Assembly: GCF_040939455.1 (NCBI RefSeq)
Contig: NC_134109.1
Coordinates: 50,992,001-51,056,000 of the forward strand
Direction: 5' to 3'
DNA: 64,000 nucleotides
DNA from: Microcebus murinus
Taxonomy: Eukaryota; Chordata; Mammalia; Primates; Cheirogaleidae
Shown one piece after another: positions 47,783-60,162 of this stretch. The notes under the pieces were generated by a model, which saw only the letters and a list, made by a program, of their open reading frames with translations, did no database searches and was not told the origin of the DNA. How positions within the stretch are numbered: position 1 is the first letter of the stretch; every line of letters starts with the position of its first letter. The translations under genes and the position numbers were made by a program.

Positions 47783-49124
47783 AGCATGTGGCTGCTTTCC
47801 TAGAGGTGCATTTCTAGACACATCTGGTATTGCTCACAATAAAACGAATTCAAAATTTTCTTAATAAAACCACCAAAATAAGCAGATCAATATAGGTACT
47901 GATTCTTTATTTTGGTAAATATGTCAGCATATTAAACAACAAATTCAAATATTGACTGACTGAGGACTTCCCCACAAAATAAGATATCTTTACTTATATC
48001 TTCTTATCCTACTAACTTTAGAGAGAGATTTGGATTAAAAAAAATTAAATTATTAATATTTAATATTTAGCTTGCTCAGAGATTTTATTAGAATATATAT
48101 TATATTGATCCAATTCCTTCTTTGGTCAACCACATGATATTTCTGTTGTTTTTAGTGCAGATAATACATATTACTAATATACATAAAGAAATATAAGTTT
48201 TCTATCATCCTTGTTACAATTAGAATTTCCCAGTTTCTCCTTATATCCCCCTACTGAATGTATGCTATTTAGATAGTGTGGTATGCAATCTTATCCCTAC
48301 TCTTTTAAAAACTTTTTACTATTATGTCAACTTTATGGGTAGCCTATAAAAGTGATTATTTCATTGTCCCAGAAAATATTCCAATGTTTTGTTTTATGAG
48401 AATAATATACAATACAAACTTTTGCCTAGTAATTACCTCCTTCTTATACCTATATCACCATAAGAAAAACCTGAGCCAAGTATTCCAAGTTCAATAGAAA
48501 AATGTCATGTGTTATACAATATAGAATTCAAATGAAATTAAATAACATTTCCTCTAAAGGAGTTACATGGACAACAATAAGAAACCTGAATGCTAGCTAT
48601 CATCATTAAGCTAAACTATTTCTTCAAAATATTCATTCAATGACTATAGAGGCAGATATCAATAAGCATGAAACTAATATATGACAAAGATTATACTTTA
48701 GCCAAGAAAAAATTTTATGTATGCATGTTTGCTTATATTTGTTACATCATGGAAGACATTTTGCAAATTCTTAAGTCCATAAAACATGATTATTAAAATA
48801 AAATGGGATGGGGGAGCTCCTTATTCCACTTCACTTGAAGGGTCATGAAGCCATAAGCTACCCCAGAAGGTGACAATGGAGTACAAAGTGAAAAAGTATC
48901 AAAAGTTTCAGACTCTGCCTTCCCATGAACAATGCAGCAATTATCTCACAGTCAGCAATTTTCCAACTCTACCTCAGACATGGCAGGTTAATTCAGAATA
49001 AATTGAACTGAGAGGATCTAAACCTAGAGCCTCAGCATTCAAGTTGGAAGAAGGGTTGAGATTTAAGATTAGAAATCTAGGAATTAAAGGAAAATCTGCA
49101 TAGTGAACACTGGGACCCTCAGCC
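47783..49124. other. Unrecognised stretch
   Basis: No gene or named repeat recognised over 1.3 kb. Confidence 0.45.
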
Positions 49125-49571
49125 TATTACCAAAAGCTCAGCATTGTCCTTGAGGCCACATCAGAAGAATGAGAACAAATGATCTGAGGAGAAAAAAAGA
49201 GGTTATTACTTTGTTGGCAAAGGAGGAAAAATGGTAGACTCTCTCATTTCAAAATCCAAATTCCTGAACATAAGCTGAAATACAGAGCTTTTAAAGAGAG
49301 GGCCCTCAGTTCTAGCCTACTGTGTTAATGATTCTAATCAGCCCATTTCTTCTGAAGACAAATCTTGTGACCTCAGCCCACCTGGGCCCACCTGGGGGGC
49401 TGGAATTGGCCTGGGGTGAGTGAGCTACCTCCTGTAACACAAAGAACAGAAGACATACTCCCAGCCTGAGGCAGGGTGTAGGCCACACTGCAGTTCCCAA
49501 AAAGAGTGGGGGAAGTTTTAAAGAGACAGAAAATATTTTTGCTATTTTTTCAGGGCATTCCCTCTGTTACA
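49125..49571 (-). mobile_element. LTR, family A copy 3
   Basis: Antisense LTR closely similar to 38239-38688 along its full length. Shared text includes 'ggccacatcagaagaa', 'aaatggtagactctc', 'cctgaacataagc', 'gtgacct' with 'cccacctggg', and 'aaaaagagtgggggaagt'. Its AATAAA signal appears mutated (plus-strand 'ttatta' after 'gagg' where copy 2 has 'gtttatta'). I found no clear 4-bp duplication. The right flank reads on the LTR strand as purine-rich 'gacagtggggaata' just before TGTAACAG, which could be a polypurine tract. The antisense open frame at 49312-49500 is a by-product. Confidence 0.8.
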
Positions 49572-50094
49572 TATTCCCCACTGTCAATATTTTCCTTCCA
49601 TATCTATGAGAGGGGGGTGACTACTCTGTTGTACTTGTAACTTGTAACTTGTACTTGTACTTGTAACTACTCTGTTACAAGCCCCTCACCTATCATCTCA
49701 TTTCCAAAAAGGGATGATGTACAGACTTCCACTCTTTAGTCAGGAGGCCCAAGGAATTCAGGAGCAGAGGAAATCTCTACAGATATTAATACTTATTGCC
49801 ACAGTAAAAATTCCAGATACAATTATCTTATGGCTAAATTCATTTGTCAAAAGGACCTGCTTCCCCATAACCAACCAACATTTTGATAAACAAAGATCAA
49901 GTGTCATCAGACTTTTTTGAAAATATTCTAAAATAAAGAGACAAAAACCATTTTTTTTTTTTGTAGTGGCTACCCATGAAGAATTAGAAGAGGGAGAGGT
50001 GAAGGAGTAGTATTTTATTCTTCAATACATAGTTCTATGTTCCTTGGATATGGTTTCACCAAGCATGTGTTAGTTTAGCTTAAATATTAAGATG
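49572..50094. other. Unassigned; possible ERV internal end and a short tandem repeat
   Basis: If the purine tract next to 49571 is a real polypurine tract, the first part would be the 3' end of ERV internal DNA in antisense, but I recognise no viral gene. A short tandem repeat of 'acttgta' units lies at about 49637-49671. The 68-codon frame at 49714-49920 has no known motif. Confidence 0.35.
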
Positions 50095-50410
50095 CAGGGG
50101 GAAGGGAGAGATAGAGACCATGTGTTATACATACAAAATTACAGTTGGATAGGATGAATAAGTTCTAGTTCATCTATAACTTTGTAGGATGACTATAGTT
50201 AATAATAATATATTATTTAGTTTCAAATAGTTGAAAGAAAGCTATTGAACATTCTTACCACAAAGAAATGATAAATGTTTCAGATAATGGATGCTAATTA
50301 CCCTGATCTAATCACTATGCATTATATGTATTGAAACATCACTATGTGCACCATGATATGTATAATTACTACTTTCCAATTAAAAAATAAATATTTTTTA
50401 AAAAAATTGA
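50095..50410 (+). mobile_element. L1MA/L1PB 3' UTR, sense
   Basis: 'caaaattacagttggatagg', 'gatgactatagttaataata' and 'catcactatgtgcaccatgat' then 'aattaaaaaataaatatttt' match the L1MA/PB 3' end. Confidence 0.85.
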
Positions 50411-51119
50411 GATGCAAATAATTACCCAAAAGAAATCTGCTTTTACTCTCTTGTCTGGGTGAGAACAATGGCAGAGAGATGCCAGTCAAGCTTCAGGTAA
50501 GAAGTTCTCTCCACATTGCTAGAGCTAGGTACAGTATACTCTTTCTAGCATCCTTCAGAATCTAAGGTCTCACAGAAATCCACTAACTCCAAAATCACCA
50601 CCATTCAGTCCCTCGGCTGTTTCGTAACATACAAATTAATACACTATATTTTCTTTCTTGTGCAGCAGATGGTATCAGAGGCAGTTTGTAAGACTTCTGC
50701 CTTCCAGAAAGATTTGATTCAGCTTGATTGGTTTCATGAATTGGTTATCAAGGGACAAAATGAAGACAAAAAGAATATTACGACTAGACTTTCCAGTTGG
50801 TGAACATAGAGTAATCAAATTATTCTAACCAATGATATAATATTTTTCTACATGCACATGGAATGTTCCACAGTAGAATAGCCAGATTAACCATCCCTGT
50901 GGGAACAGACAGTCCAGGCTCAATTTATTACAACTCTGAATTGATTTTTACTAACTAATAACATTGGCATTATAAGACAAATCATAAAATATTGGACTAT
51001 TATACTGATTTAATTCAGTAAGGCTTTTACACTAATTTATAACTGAAAAGTCAAACTGTTTGTATCAGTTAAAAATAAACATCTACATTTCTTAATTTTA
51101 TATATTCTCAATACTGACA
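50411..51119. other. Unrecognised stretch
   Basis: No gene or named repeat recognised. Confidence 0.45.
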
Positions 51120-51680
51120 ATTTGACTTTTAGATTCTTCTATTAGTTAGGGTAAGCTAATTGCTATAACAAGCAAATCCAAAAATGTATAATAGCTCAAG
51201 CACAAAAGAATATTTTTCTTACTCCATATCCAAAATAGGTGGTTGAGCATCTCTCTCCCAAGCAGTGATTCAAGTATCCAGAATCCTTTCTTCCAGTGGC
51301 TACATACTCTGCAATGTGCAGCTTCCAGAGTCACAGGGCTTGTGTGCAACATGCTGCAGAAAAGGAAAGGGCCTAGAGTATCTTACATAGCTATACAATT
51401 TTGTCTAAACTAGGACACTTTAGGGAGTGGAAGGACCACTAATCAGACTTAACAACTGTAACCCATAACTGTCCTAGGCACACTAACGATGGTAACCTCA
51501 TGCCAGGATGATTTTATGGCCAGGCCTTGGAGTGATATAAATCCCCTTTGCTCACATCCTAATTTATTATATGGCCACACCCAACTACAAGGTAGACTGA
51601 AAAATATGAACTCAGTATAACCACAGGAAAAGAAGGATATAGATTTGATCAAAGCTGGTTAGCCAGCCTGTCTTTGATAT
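51120..51680 (-). mobile_element. Ancient repeat, family unassigned
   Basis: 'gttagggtaagctaattgctat', 'aacaagcaaatccaaaaatg' and 'aatagctcaagcacaaaaga' recall old mammalian LTR or L1 ends in antisense. Name not certain. Two antisense open frames here have no known motif. Confidence 0.35.
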
Positions 51681-51719
51681 TTCTATTTTTACCACATTCA
51701 ATTTCCTAGCAAATAGTCT

Positions 51720-51990
51720 GCCTAAAAAGATTCACTCATTCAATAATGAAACAAAAATCCTTGTAATCATGAAGTTTATATTCTACTGTGGAAGACAGTG
51801 ACAAACCAACATGTACATTGTCAGGTAGTTATATATTACACGAAGTCAAAAGTAAGTTGAGAAGAGGGTGCTTTTTAGATAGACTACTCAGAGGAGAGCC
51901 TTACTGTAATGTGCAGCAAAAACTTGAATGAAGTATGAGAGGGAGATGCTTGAGTATTTGGAGGAAGAACTTTCCAAGCAAAAGGCATAA
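51720..51990. mobile_element. Ancient mammal-wide repeat, family unassigned
   Basis: Same kind of element as 7800-8110: 'catgaagtttatattctactg', 'gaagacagtgacaaacc' and 'gaacaactttccaagcaaaa'-like order. Confidence 0.45.
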
Positions 51991-52311
51991 AAAATATTTT
52001 TTATAGAGGTTTCAAATTACTCAGTCAAAAATTTGTCTCATGTATTTTAGATAAGCATAATAAATAATGATTATTACTATCACTACTTATGTCGTATTTT
52101 CAGATATATTTTACAGAAAACAAAGATTCATTTTTCAGCCTCTCTGAGAAATTATAACTAAAATTTTTCATACATTTGTTTTCCTTTTTAAGTACAAAAT
52201 TATTTTATTTCAAATCTTTAGAGTAGAAACTCATTACAATAGAGAACACATTTTTTTTGAATTAAAAAAAAAACTGTCACCGCCTTAGCCTCTCCATCCT
52301 TTCAGCTGTAA
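51991..52311. other. Unrecognised AT-rich stretch
   Basis: No gene or named repeat recognised. Confidence 0.45.
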
Positions 52312-52760
52312 GTATCAGAAACACAACTCAAATTAGGTTATGCAAATGAAGGAGTGTATTGGCTTACTGAACTATGTATGAAATCTTGATTCAGGAATGT
52401 TTTCTATCACCAAGATTCTTTCTTCATCAGTATATTCATTGCTCTCTGCATTGCCCTCATTTCTCTTATTTCAGGTGACTTCCTCCACATCTGTGAAAAG
52501 AGTGATATGGCTCACATCATCAGTTATTCAGTTATTTTTCAGTTTCCAGCTTATATGATCCCACTATAGCAAATCCAGAAGGCATTAAAAGACTTCTTAC
52601 TCCCTTGTATACAGTACAAAGAAGTGTTCTGATTGACTTTACTTGAGTCACATACTTACCTTTTGTATCAATCACCATGGCTGGAGGGGTGACAGTTCCA
52701 TTAGTTAGAGTGGCTAAGAACTAGTTTCCCAAAGTAAGGGAAGTACTGTTAACAGAAGAA
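52312..52760 (-). mobile_element. Old L1-type 3' end, antisense (tentative)
   Basis: 'cagaaacacaactcaaattagg', 'ggagtgtattggcttactga' and 'cttatatgatcccactatag' with 'tcaatcaccatggctggagg' follow an old interspersed repeat I associate with L1M-type 3' ends in antisense. Confidence 0.45.
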
Positions 52761-52869
52761 GGGGGAAAGTATTGCTGGACAGATCAAAACAACTATTTTT
52801 ACAAATGCTGTCCATTAAAGAAAAAGTATCAACTGCTACGTACTATGTGGCACAGACATCAGAATTGGA

Positions 52870-53062
52870 ATCAGAATCAGGTGGACTTGGGAAGGAACAC
52901 TGATTTACAGATTACTAGTTGTGTGGTTTTGGGCACATTGGTAAACTTTTTAAAGCTTAGTTTCTTTATATATTAAATTCTGATAACAATAGTACCTACC
53001 CATAGAGTTCTTGTACAAATTAAGGGAGCATTTAGTAAGTGCTCAAATAATAGTTGTTGTTA
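52870..53062 (+). mobile_element. MIR, sense, near complete
   Basis: 'caggtggacttgggaaggaa'-type core, 'actagttgtgtggttttggg', 'taaagcttagtttctttata', 'aatagtacctacccatagag' and 'taagtgctcaaataatagt' in MIR order. Confidence 0.8.
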
Positions 53063-53084
53063 TTTTTATTTGACATGTTTTTCA

Positions 53085-53282
53085 ATGAATCCTAATACCA
53101 GTCCTATGAAACTGGTATTAATATCCCTAATTATAGATAAAGAACTTGAAACTCAGAGAAGTTTAATGACTTCACCCAAAGTCACACAGCTGCTAAGGGA
53201 CATATCTGGGACTGGGTTCAAATCCCATGTCTGCAGGATTCCAAAATCCATCTTCTCTCCACCATACTACACTGTCTTAATT
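53085..53282 (-). mobile_element. MIR, antisense, facing the previous MIR
   Basis: 'actggtattaatatccctaa', 'ttatagataaagaacttgaa', 'cacccaaagtcacacagctg' and 'gggttcaaatcccatgtct' in antisense MIR order. The pair at 52870-53282 forms a large imperfect inverted repeat. Confidence 0.8.
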
Positions 53283-53599
53283 ATTACATAATTTCTTGTA
53301 ATAGCCTATACAGACTATTGAAGTACATAGAGTTATTTTCTCCTAAATTAAATGACATCCCCCTTACCCCGATGCTTTCATCCCAATAATCTGTTTATTA
53401 CTGCTGTTGGCTGTGAGCCTGTGGCCATGTAAAGAATTAAATGTTTAAACTGGAAAAACTAGTTCATAAGTTATACCACAAACTCTGATTGGAGGCTTAT
53501 TTTATTAATTTTGGTTTTTTATTCCTAAAAATGTGTGATATTCTCATGAGATAACTATTGCTATGGAAAGTAAGAGTTCAGTGACCAGAACCCAAAGCC
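53283..53599. other. Unrecognised stretch
   Basis: No gene or named repeat recognised. Confidence 0.45.
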
Positions 53600-53745
53600 T
53601 TGTTTTAGTATCTCAGTTTCATCATTTATAACTGAGAAGCCACCTACCTTACAGAGTTACAGTGGTGACTAATTTATATTATACATGATATGCTAAAGTG
53701 TTCTGCAAAGTATAAAATGCTAAATAAATAGTAGGCATATTATTG
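53600..53745 (+). mobile_element. MIR fragment, sense
   Basis: 'tatctcagtttcatcattta', 'cacctaccttacagagttac' and 'tgctaaataaatagtaggca' follow the MIR 3' half. Confidence 0.65.
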
Positions 53746-55165
53746 ATAATTACCTTAAGAATAAAACATTTTTGTGAGTTTCTCAAACTTTAGAATAAAT
53801 GTGTTTGAGATTCTGCCCTAACGGTTGCTTTTGAAAAAAGAAAGAACCTGGATCATGAAAATTTAAGTCAAAAGAAAGGAAAGCAAGCTCGGTAGCAAAG
53901 AAAATGCAATCAAATGGGAGCCTGAAGACACCAGAAAAGAAGTAAATCCTTCAAAATTCTGCCTATGGCCTGAACAGTGCTTACTTCCCTATATATAAAA
54001 CACAAATACTCTATTATTCAGGATTTAGCAGGAAAGGTTTTCTCCAACACTCTCACACAAATTTAACTAAACTACAGTAAATTTAAAAAACGTGCAAGTT
54101 CAGAAGCAATTTATAGTATATATTAAAACATCAATTTTAACAGGTGAACTTTGTGCATTTGCAAATGAAGAAATTAACACCAATAAATTGCTTTAGATAC
54201 AGTATTGTCACTTGTGTGCTATATTAATTTACTGCACTAATTAACTTACTGTCTCACACCAAATCAACATGCCCTCTCTGGGATGAACTCATATTAACAT
54301 GGACTATGTACGACCTACCTTAACTCTTTGATAAGTGTTCTTCAATATGCAAACAGGTATTTCCAAGAACTTATTTATGATGCAAAAATTTCCATTATAA
54401 TAAACCATTACTCCAATATGGGTGATGCCATTTTGTTTTACCTTTAGCATTTTTAAGTGCCATCAGCCCTGTATTTGGAGCCATCCTTTTTTACTTTTAT
54501 TTCTTACAACTTTAAGAAACAAAGACATACTGAATGTGCTGCACAGATCACAATGTTTTTCTATTAATTAATAGAAAAACAAAGACATCACAGAATTGAA
54601 GAGTAAGACATGCTATAACCAGGCCTCATGGGAACAAAAAGGGACTAGAGATATGATGCTATTTATATCTCTTAGATATTAAACGGTTTCTATTTTCTGC
54701 TTCTCTTTCTCATTGCTCTTCCACTTTGATTTACCCTTATGTTCTATTATTCTCTTTCTTTCACTTTCTTATCTCCATTAAAATTCAGAATGGCCAACCA
54801 AGTTTAATCTCTTTATGGCCTTTTATTCCAAATGCTTATGATAAATTAATTGCAAAGTCTCAGTTCCAACTCTAAGTCTGGGTGTGGGGAATATAATTGG
54901 CTTAGTTCTAATTGATTAGTTTGCCTTGGGAAAGCATTCATTCCAGATCCAAACAGTTATGATCAGGGGACACATGTGGCACAAATATGACCACATAACT
55001 TTCCTCTTCATCAGAGGTTGAAAACAGAGCCAGTTTATTAATATCAGGGATCTATCTAATTTTAAAAGGCAGAGTAAATATAAACTTCTGTCTCATCTCT
55101 TAGAAGTCACATAAAAGCTATGAAAATATTAAGAAACAAAAATGCATATACATCAACAAAAATCA
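53746..55165. other. Unrecognised stretch
   Basis: No gene or named repeat recognised over 1.4 kb apart from a perfect palindrome at 54554-54581. Confidence 0.45.
54554..54581. repeat. Perfect 28-bp palindrome
   Basis: Reads the same on both strands, with arm 'tgtttttctattaa' and its exact complement and no spacer. 'acaaagacat' occurs close to both sides (about 54519 and 54579). Confidence 0.9.
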
Positions 55166-55167
55166 GA

Positions 55168-55222
55168 GACAACTAACATCACAAAACACAACTAACATCA
55201 CAAGACAACTAACATTACAAAA
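55168..55222 (+). repeat. Short tandem repeat, about 3 units
   Basis: Three units of 'acaactaacatcacaa' with single-base changes and slightly different spacing. Confidence 0.75.
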
Positions 55223-55289
55223 TGTAGGTGAGAATGATGTCATCAAAATAGTAGAGTAGATGCAATCTGGCTTCATTCGGCACACAGAA

Positions 55290-55918
55290 AACCAAAATAT
55301 GGTACTGCAAACTATTTCAACCTCTGTGGAAAGCAATATGGAGATACCTTAAAGTGATACAAGTCGACCTACCATTTGATCCAGCAATCCCCCTGCTGGG
55401 CCTCTACTCAAAAAACAAAAATCACTCTATAAAAAAGATATCTGCACTTGAATGTTTATAGCAGCACAATTCACAATTGCAAAGATGTGGAAACAACTGA
55501 AGTGCCCATCAATACATGAGTGGATTAATAAAATGTGATATATGTATACAATGGAGTACTATTCAGCTATAAGAAACAACAGTGATATAGCACCTCTTGT
55601 ATTTTCCTGGATAGAGCTGGAACCCATTCTATTAAGTGAAGTGTCCCAAGAATAGAAAAATAAGTACCACATGTACTCACCAGAAAATTGGTATTAACTG
55701 ATCAACACTTAAGTGGCCATATAGGAATAACATTTATTGGGTGCCGGGCAGATGGGGGGAAGGGGAAGGGATATATACATATATAATGAATGTGATGCGC
55801 ACCCACTGAGGAATGGACACGCTTGAAGCTCTGACTTGAGGGGTGGGGGGAGCAAGAGCAATAGACGTAACCTTAACATTTGTAACCCCATAATATGCTC
55901 AAAAAAATAAATAAAAGA
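55290..55918 (+). mobile_element. Strepsirrhine-type L1 3' end, sense
   Basis: ORF2 end text ('ccatttgatccagcaatccc', 'atgtatacaatggagtacta', 'ggatagagctggaacccatt') followed by a lineage-type 3' UTR ('gaatggacacgcttgaagct', 'gggtggggggagcaagagc', 'gtaaccccataatatgct') and an A-rich tail. 5'-truncated. The antisense 83-codon frame at 55709-55960 is a by-product. Confidence 0.9.
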
Positions 55919-56449
55919 TTGCTCAGGTGATTCTAATATACATACAGGGTTGATACACACTACACCTTAGCATAATGTTTTTCAAACCATGGTTCAAATT
56001 CCAACAGTGAAAGAAATAAAAATAAAAACAAATATGCAGCAACAAGATTATCGCCAACAATATTCGAAAACTTAAATCTGAGCATGAGATAGTTCCCAGG
56101 GCAACAGAAAAGTGAAAAAAACATTAAGTAGACAGAAAACTGTCACTGCCTCAACTCACAGGAATAAAGGAAAACATCTGAGGGCAGGCAGAGACAAAGG
56201 TGGGTCTAGTATCCCCAGCATAAGAAACACTGCTCTATAACTCAGGCATAGGAGATGCCAAATCACAGTGGCTGTTCAGCAGCATTACATAGCAAGAGGC
56301 ATGTTCCATGGGTCCCTTGGGCACAACCCTCTAGCCAGCCTTCCCACAGAGCCAGGAATATGCCCTTCTGGGCCTCCCCATCTAGGATGGGCAGTGCTCC
56401 AAATGTTTGCTAAAGTTAAGACAAAGCTGGGCATTAGTCACCGTGTAGT
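55919..56449. other. Unassigned, possibly old L1 5' region
   Basis: Less AT-rich in 56160-56400 and holds part of a 91-codon frame (56268-56543) with no known motif. It precedes L1 ORF1-like text, so it may be an L1M 5' region. Confidence 0.35.
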
Positions 56450-56739
56450 GCAGAAAAAGAGGCAGGGATCTAGTGTGAAAGATATTCAACAGGTTAATTG
56501 CAAAAAATTTCTAAACAAACATATCCAAGAAAAACTAAAATAAACCAGACAGAGGTGATTGTAATAAGTAACTAACCCTTTAATGCAAAGACATAGATGT
56601 ACATCCGCAAAAAACAACAACAAAAGAGTACTATGACCTCTTCATAAAGGCAAAGCAAAGAGCCAGTGATTGACCCTAACAAGATGTTGATGTGTGAAGT
56701 GTGAGCGCTCTGATTAATAATTTAAAATAGCTGTTTTAA

Positions 56740-56783
56740 GCCAGGCATGGTGGCTCACGCCTGTAATCCTAGCATTCTGGGAG
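56740..56783 (+). mobile_element. 44-bp Alu head at an L1 deletion point
   Basis: 'gccaggcatggtggctcacg' and 'cctagcattctgggag' are the first 44 bases of an Alu. Both sides are L1 in sense, but from different L1 regions. Confidence 0.85.
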
Positions 56784-58244
56784 ACAGAATTGAAGGCAGA
56801 AACGGATAGTTCTATAACAACAGTTGGAAATTTCAACACACCACTCTCAATAATGGATAGCACAGCTACACAGAATATAAGGAAACAGAGGACTTAAATC
56901 AACTAGATGTAGCAAACATATACCGAGCACTTTACCCCAAAACAACAGTGTACATATTCTTCTCAACTGCACATGAAACAATTTTTAGGATAGACCAAAT
57001 GTTAGGTGATAAATTAAGTCTCAATAGATTTTAAAAGATACACATCATACAAAGTATCTTCTTCAACCACAATGGGATGATGTTAAAAATCAATAATAAT
57101 TAAAACTGAAAAATTCTTAAATCTGTGGAAATTAACAACCATGCATTAAAGAAGAAATCACAAAGAAAAATTGGAAAGTACTTATAATTGAATGAAAATT
57201 AAAACATATCATACCATAATTACAGAATGTAATAAAAGCAATGTTAAAGGATAAATTCATATCTATAAACATGTACATTAAAAAACAAGAAAGACCTCAA
57301 ACCAACAACAATGTAACTTTACAACTTGAAGTAGAAAAAGAAGAACAAACTAAACCAAGCTAGCAGAAAAAAAGGAAATAAAGATTAGGGCAGAGATAAA
57401 TGAAATAGAGAATTGAAAAACAATAGAAAAAAATCAATGAGACCAAAAGTTGGTTCTTTGAAAGATCAGCAAAATTAACCAGTCTTCAGCTAGATGTACT
57501 AAGGAAAAAAGAGATACAATTTGAATTATTAAAATCATAATTGAAAGTGGGGAAATTAGTATCAATTCTACAGACATAAAAAGGAGAGTATTATGAAAAA
57601 TTATACACCAACAAATTATTGGATAACCTAGATGAAATGGAGACATTTCTAGAAACATAAAACCTACCAGGACTAAATCACAGAGAAATGGAAAATCTGA
57701 ATAGACCTATAACTAGTATGGAGATTGAATCAGTAATTAAAAATCTCCTGATAAAGAAAAGCCTTGGACATGATGGCTTTGCTAATGAATTACACAAACA
57801 TTAAAAGAAGAATTAATACCAATCCTTCTCAAGCTTTTTCAGAGAATTAAATAGAAGAGAAAACTTCCTAACTCATTCTATGAAGCCAGCAATTCCCTGG
57901 CACCAAATCCAGATAAAGAGACTAAAAGGCAAGAAAACCACAGACCAATATCCCTTACAAATATCAGTGCAAAAATGTTCAACAATACACTAACAAATTG
58001 AATTCACCAGCATAATCAAAGGATTATACACCATGACCAAGTGGGATTTATTCCTGGAATACAAGGATGGCTCGATATAGGAAAATCAATCAAGGTAATA
58101 CATCACATTAATACAGTGATAGAAAAACAAAACATGACCATCTCAATGACATAGAAAATGTATTTGTCTGAATTCATTTTTTCATTATAAAAAAACATCA
58201 TACAAACTAAAATAGAAGAAAACTACTTCAATATAATAAAAGCC

Positions 58245-59091
58245 TGTTCAGGAAAACAAAAAACAAAAAAACAAAGAAACAAAACTCAAACCACATTTTT
58301 CCTCTGCTCTCACATCAACACCACAGTCATCAACACAGAAAAAGACTTCAGTGATGCCCAAGTATGTGGTAATTTCTCACCACAGCAAGTTAATTCTGCA
58401 CTGGACACAAACTGGGTGTCCTCTAATTCAATTTCAATACTATCTCCCTAGAGATAGTGTCAGATCTCACAGATTTAGGGCTCAGTCCCCAAGACTGCCT
58501 TCCCTTCAGATACCAGTCCAGGACTTCAGAACTTCTGATCAAACAGCTTCATGCTAGGGTTCCCACAACCCCCTCTCTGGGTTTAATTAATTTTTTGGAC
58601 AGCTCCCATAATTTAGGGAAACATTTAATTACATTTACCAGTTTATTGTAAAGGATGTAATAAAGGATACAGATGCATACAGTGATGTATGGGAAAGAGA
58701 TGCAGAATTTCTAAGCTCTCCTGGGGCACCCCACCCTCCAGGAACCTCCACATGTTCAGCTATCCAGAAGCTCCCAAATCCTATCCTTTGGGCCTTTTAT
58801 GGAGACTTCACTGGTTGTCCATGACTAAAGCATGGACAATCGTGTCAAAATGTGATTGGATAAAAAGGGTATGGTCTAGGGCCTATTTGTTCAGATTCTT
58901 CTTGGCCTCTCTGTGCAGCATTCCTTCCTCCAGGATATGGACAAGACCCTCTGTTTTTATGACACACAATTACACCTTAGATAGATGTAAAGAGGGCAGG
59001 AGAAGGTCAGAGAGAAAGATTCTGTTTCCTGAGGCCCTAACATTATGAAAAAAACTGTAATAAAGGATATGAGAATTATGAGCCAAGAATC
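58245..59091 (-). mobile_element. LTR-like ERV element inserted in L1, antisense
   Basis: L1 ORF2 text stops at 'aataaaagcc' and resumes near 59130 with 'catatatgaaagctcatagtg'. The insert has 'tgggtttaattaattttttgg', 'acagctcccataatttaggg', 'ccagtttattgtaaaggatg' and 'ccttttatggagacttcac', wording typical of an old ERV-type LTR in antisense. 'aagcct' next to both ends may be part of the target duplication. Open frames at 58351, 58457 and 58689 are by-products. Confidence 0.65.
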
Positions 59092-60162
59092 ATAGATGAA
59101 AGCCTATATATATAATAGTATCAAAAGTCATATATGAAAGCTCATAGTGAACATCATACTCAATGGTAAAAGGCTGAAACAAGATCAGGAACAAGGCAAG
59201 GATGCCCAATTTTATCATTTCTATTAAACATAATACTGGAAGTCCTAGCCAGATCAATTAGGCAAGATAAAGGGAAAAATGACATCCAAATTGGAAAGGA
59301 CAAAATAAGATTATCTCTGTTATCAAATGATGTGATTATATAAGTAGAAAGCCCTAAAGATTCCACAAAAAAATTGTTAGAACTAATAAATGAATTTAGC
59401 AAAGTACCAGGATACAAATCCAATACCCAAGATCAGTTGCATTTTTATACATGAATGATAAACAATCTGAAATGCAACTATGAAAATAATTCCATTTATA
59501 ATAGCATCTAAAAGAATAAAATACTCAAGAATTAATCAAGGAGGTGAAAGACTTGTGCAATGAAGATTATAAAACTTTTCTTAAAAAGAAAAAGACAAAT
59601 AAACAGAAACATGTTCATGGATTGCAAGACTTAATATTGTTAAGATTCAACACTACCCAATGCAATCTATAGACTCATGCAATCTTTATCAAAATCTCTG
59701 ATGTTCTGTGAACATCACTGTGTATAAAATCTCAAAGGATCCTAAATAGCCAAAATAATCTTGATTCCATATGAAATTTAGGATGTTTTTTCTAATTCTT
59801 CAAAAAAAATCATTAAAAAAATAACAAAGCTGAAGTACTCACAACTTCCTGATTTCAAAACTTACTACAAAGCTACATTAATCAAAACAGTGTGTAACTG
59901 ACATAAAGATACACATATAAACCAACCCATGTAGAATAGAGTGCTCAGCAATAAACTCTTGCATATATGGTCAAATGATTTTTCACAAAGATGCCAAGAC
60001 CATTCAAAGAGGAAAACACAGTCTTTTCAACAAATGGTGCTGGGGAAACTGAATATCCACATGCAACAAAATGAAGTTGGACACTTATCTAACACCATAT
60101 ACAGAAGTTATTTCAAAGTGGATCAAAGACCTAAATGTAAGACATAAAACTAGAAAACTAGA

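Noticed and set aside
58689..59048. 119-codon plus-strand frame
   Set aside because: Lies inside an antisense LTR-like insertion; no known domain.
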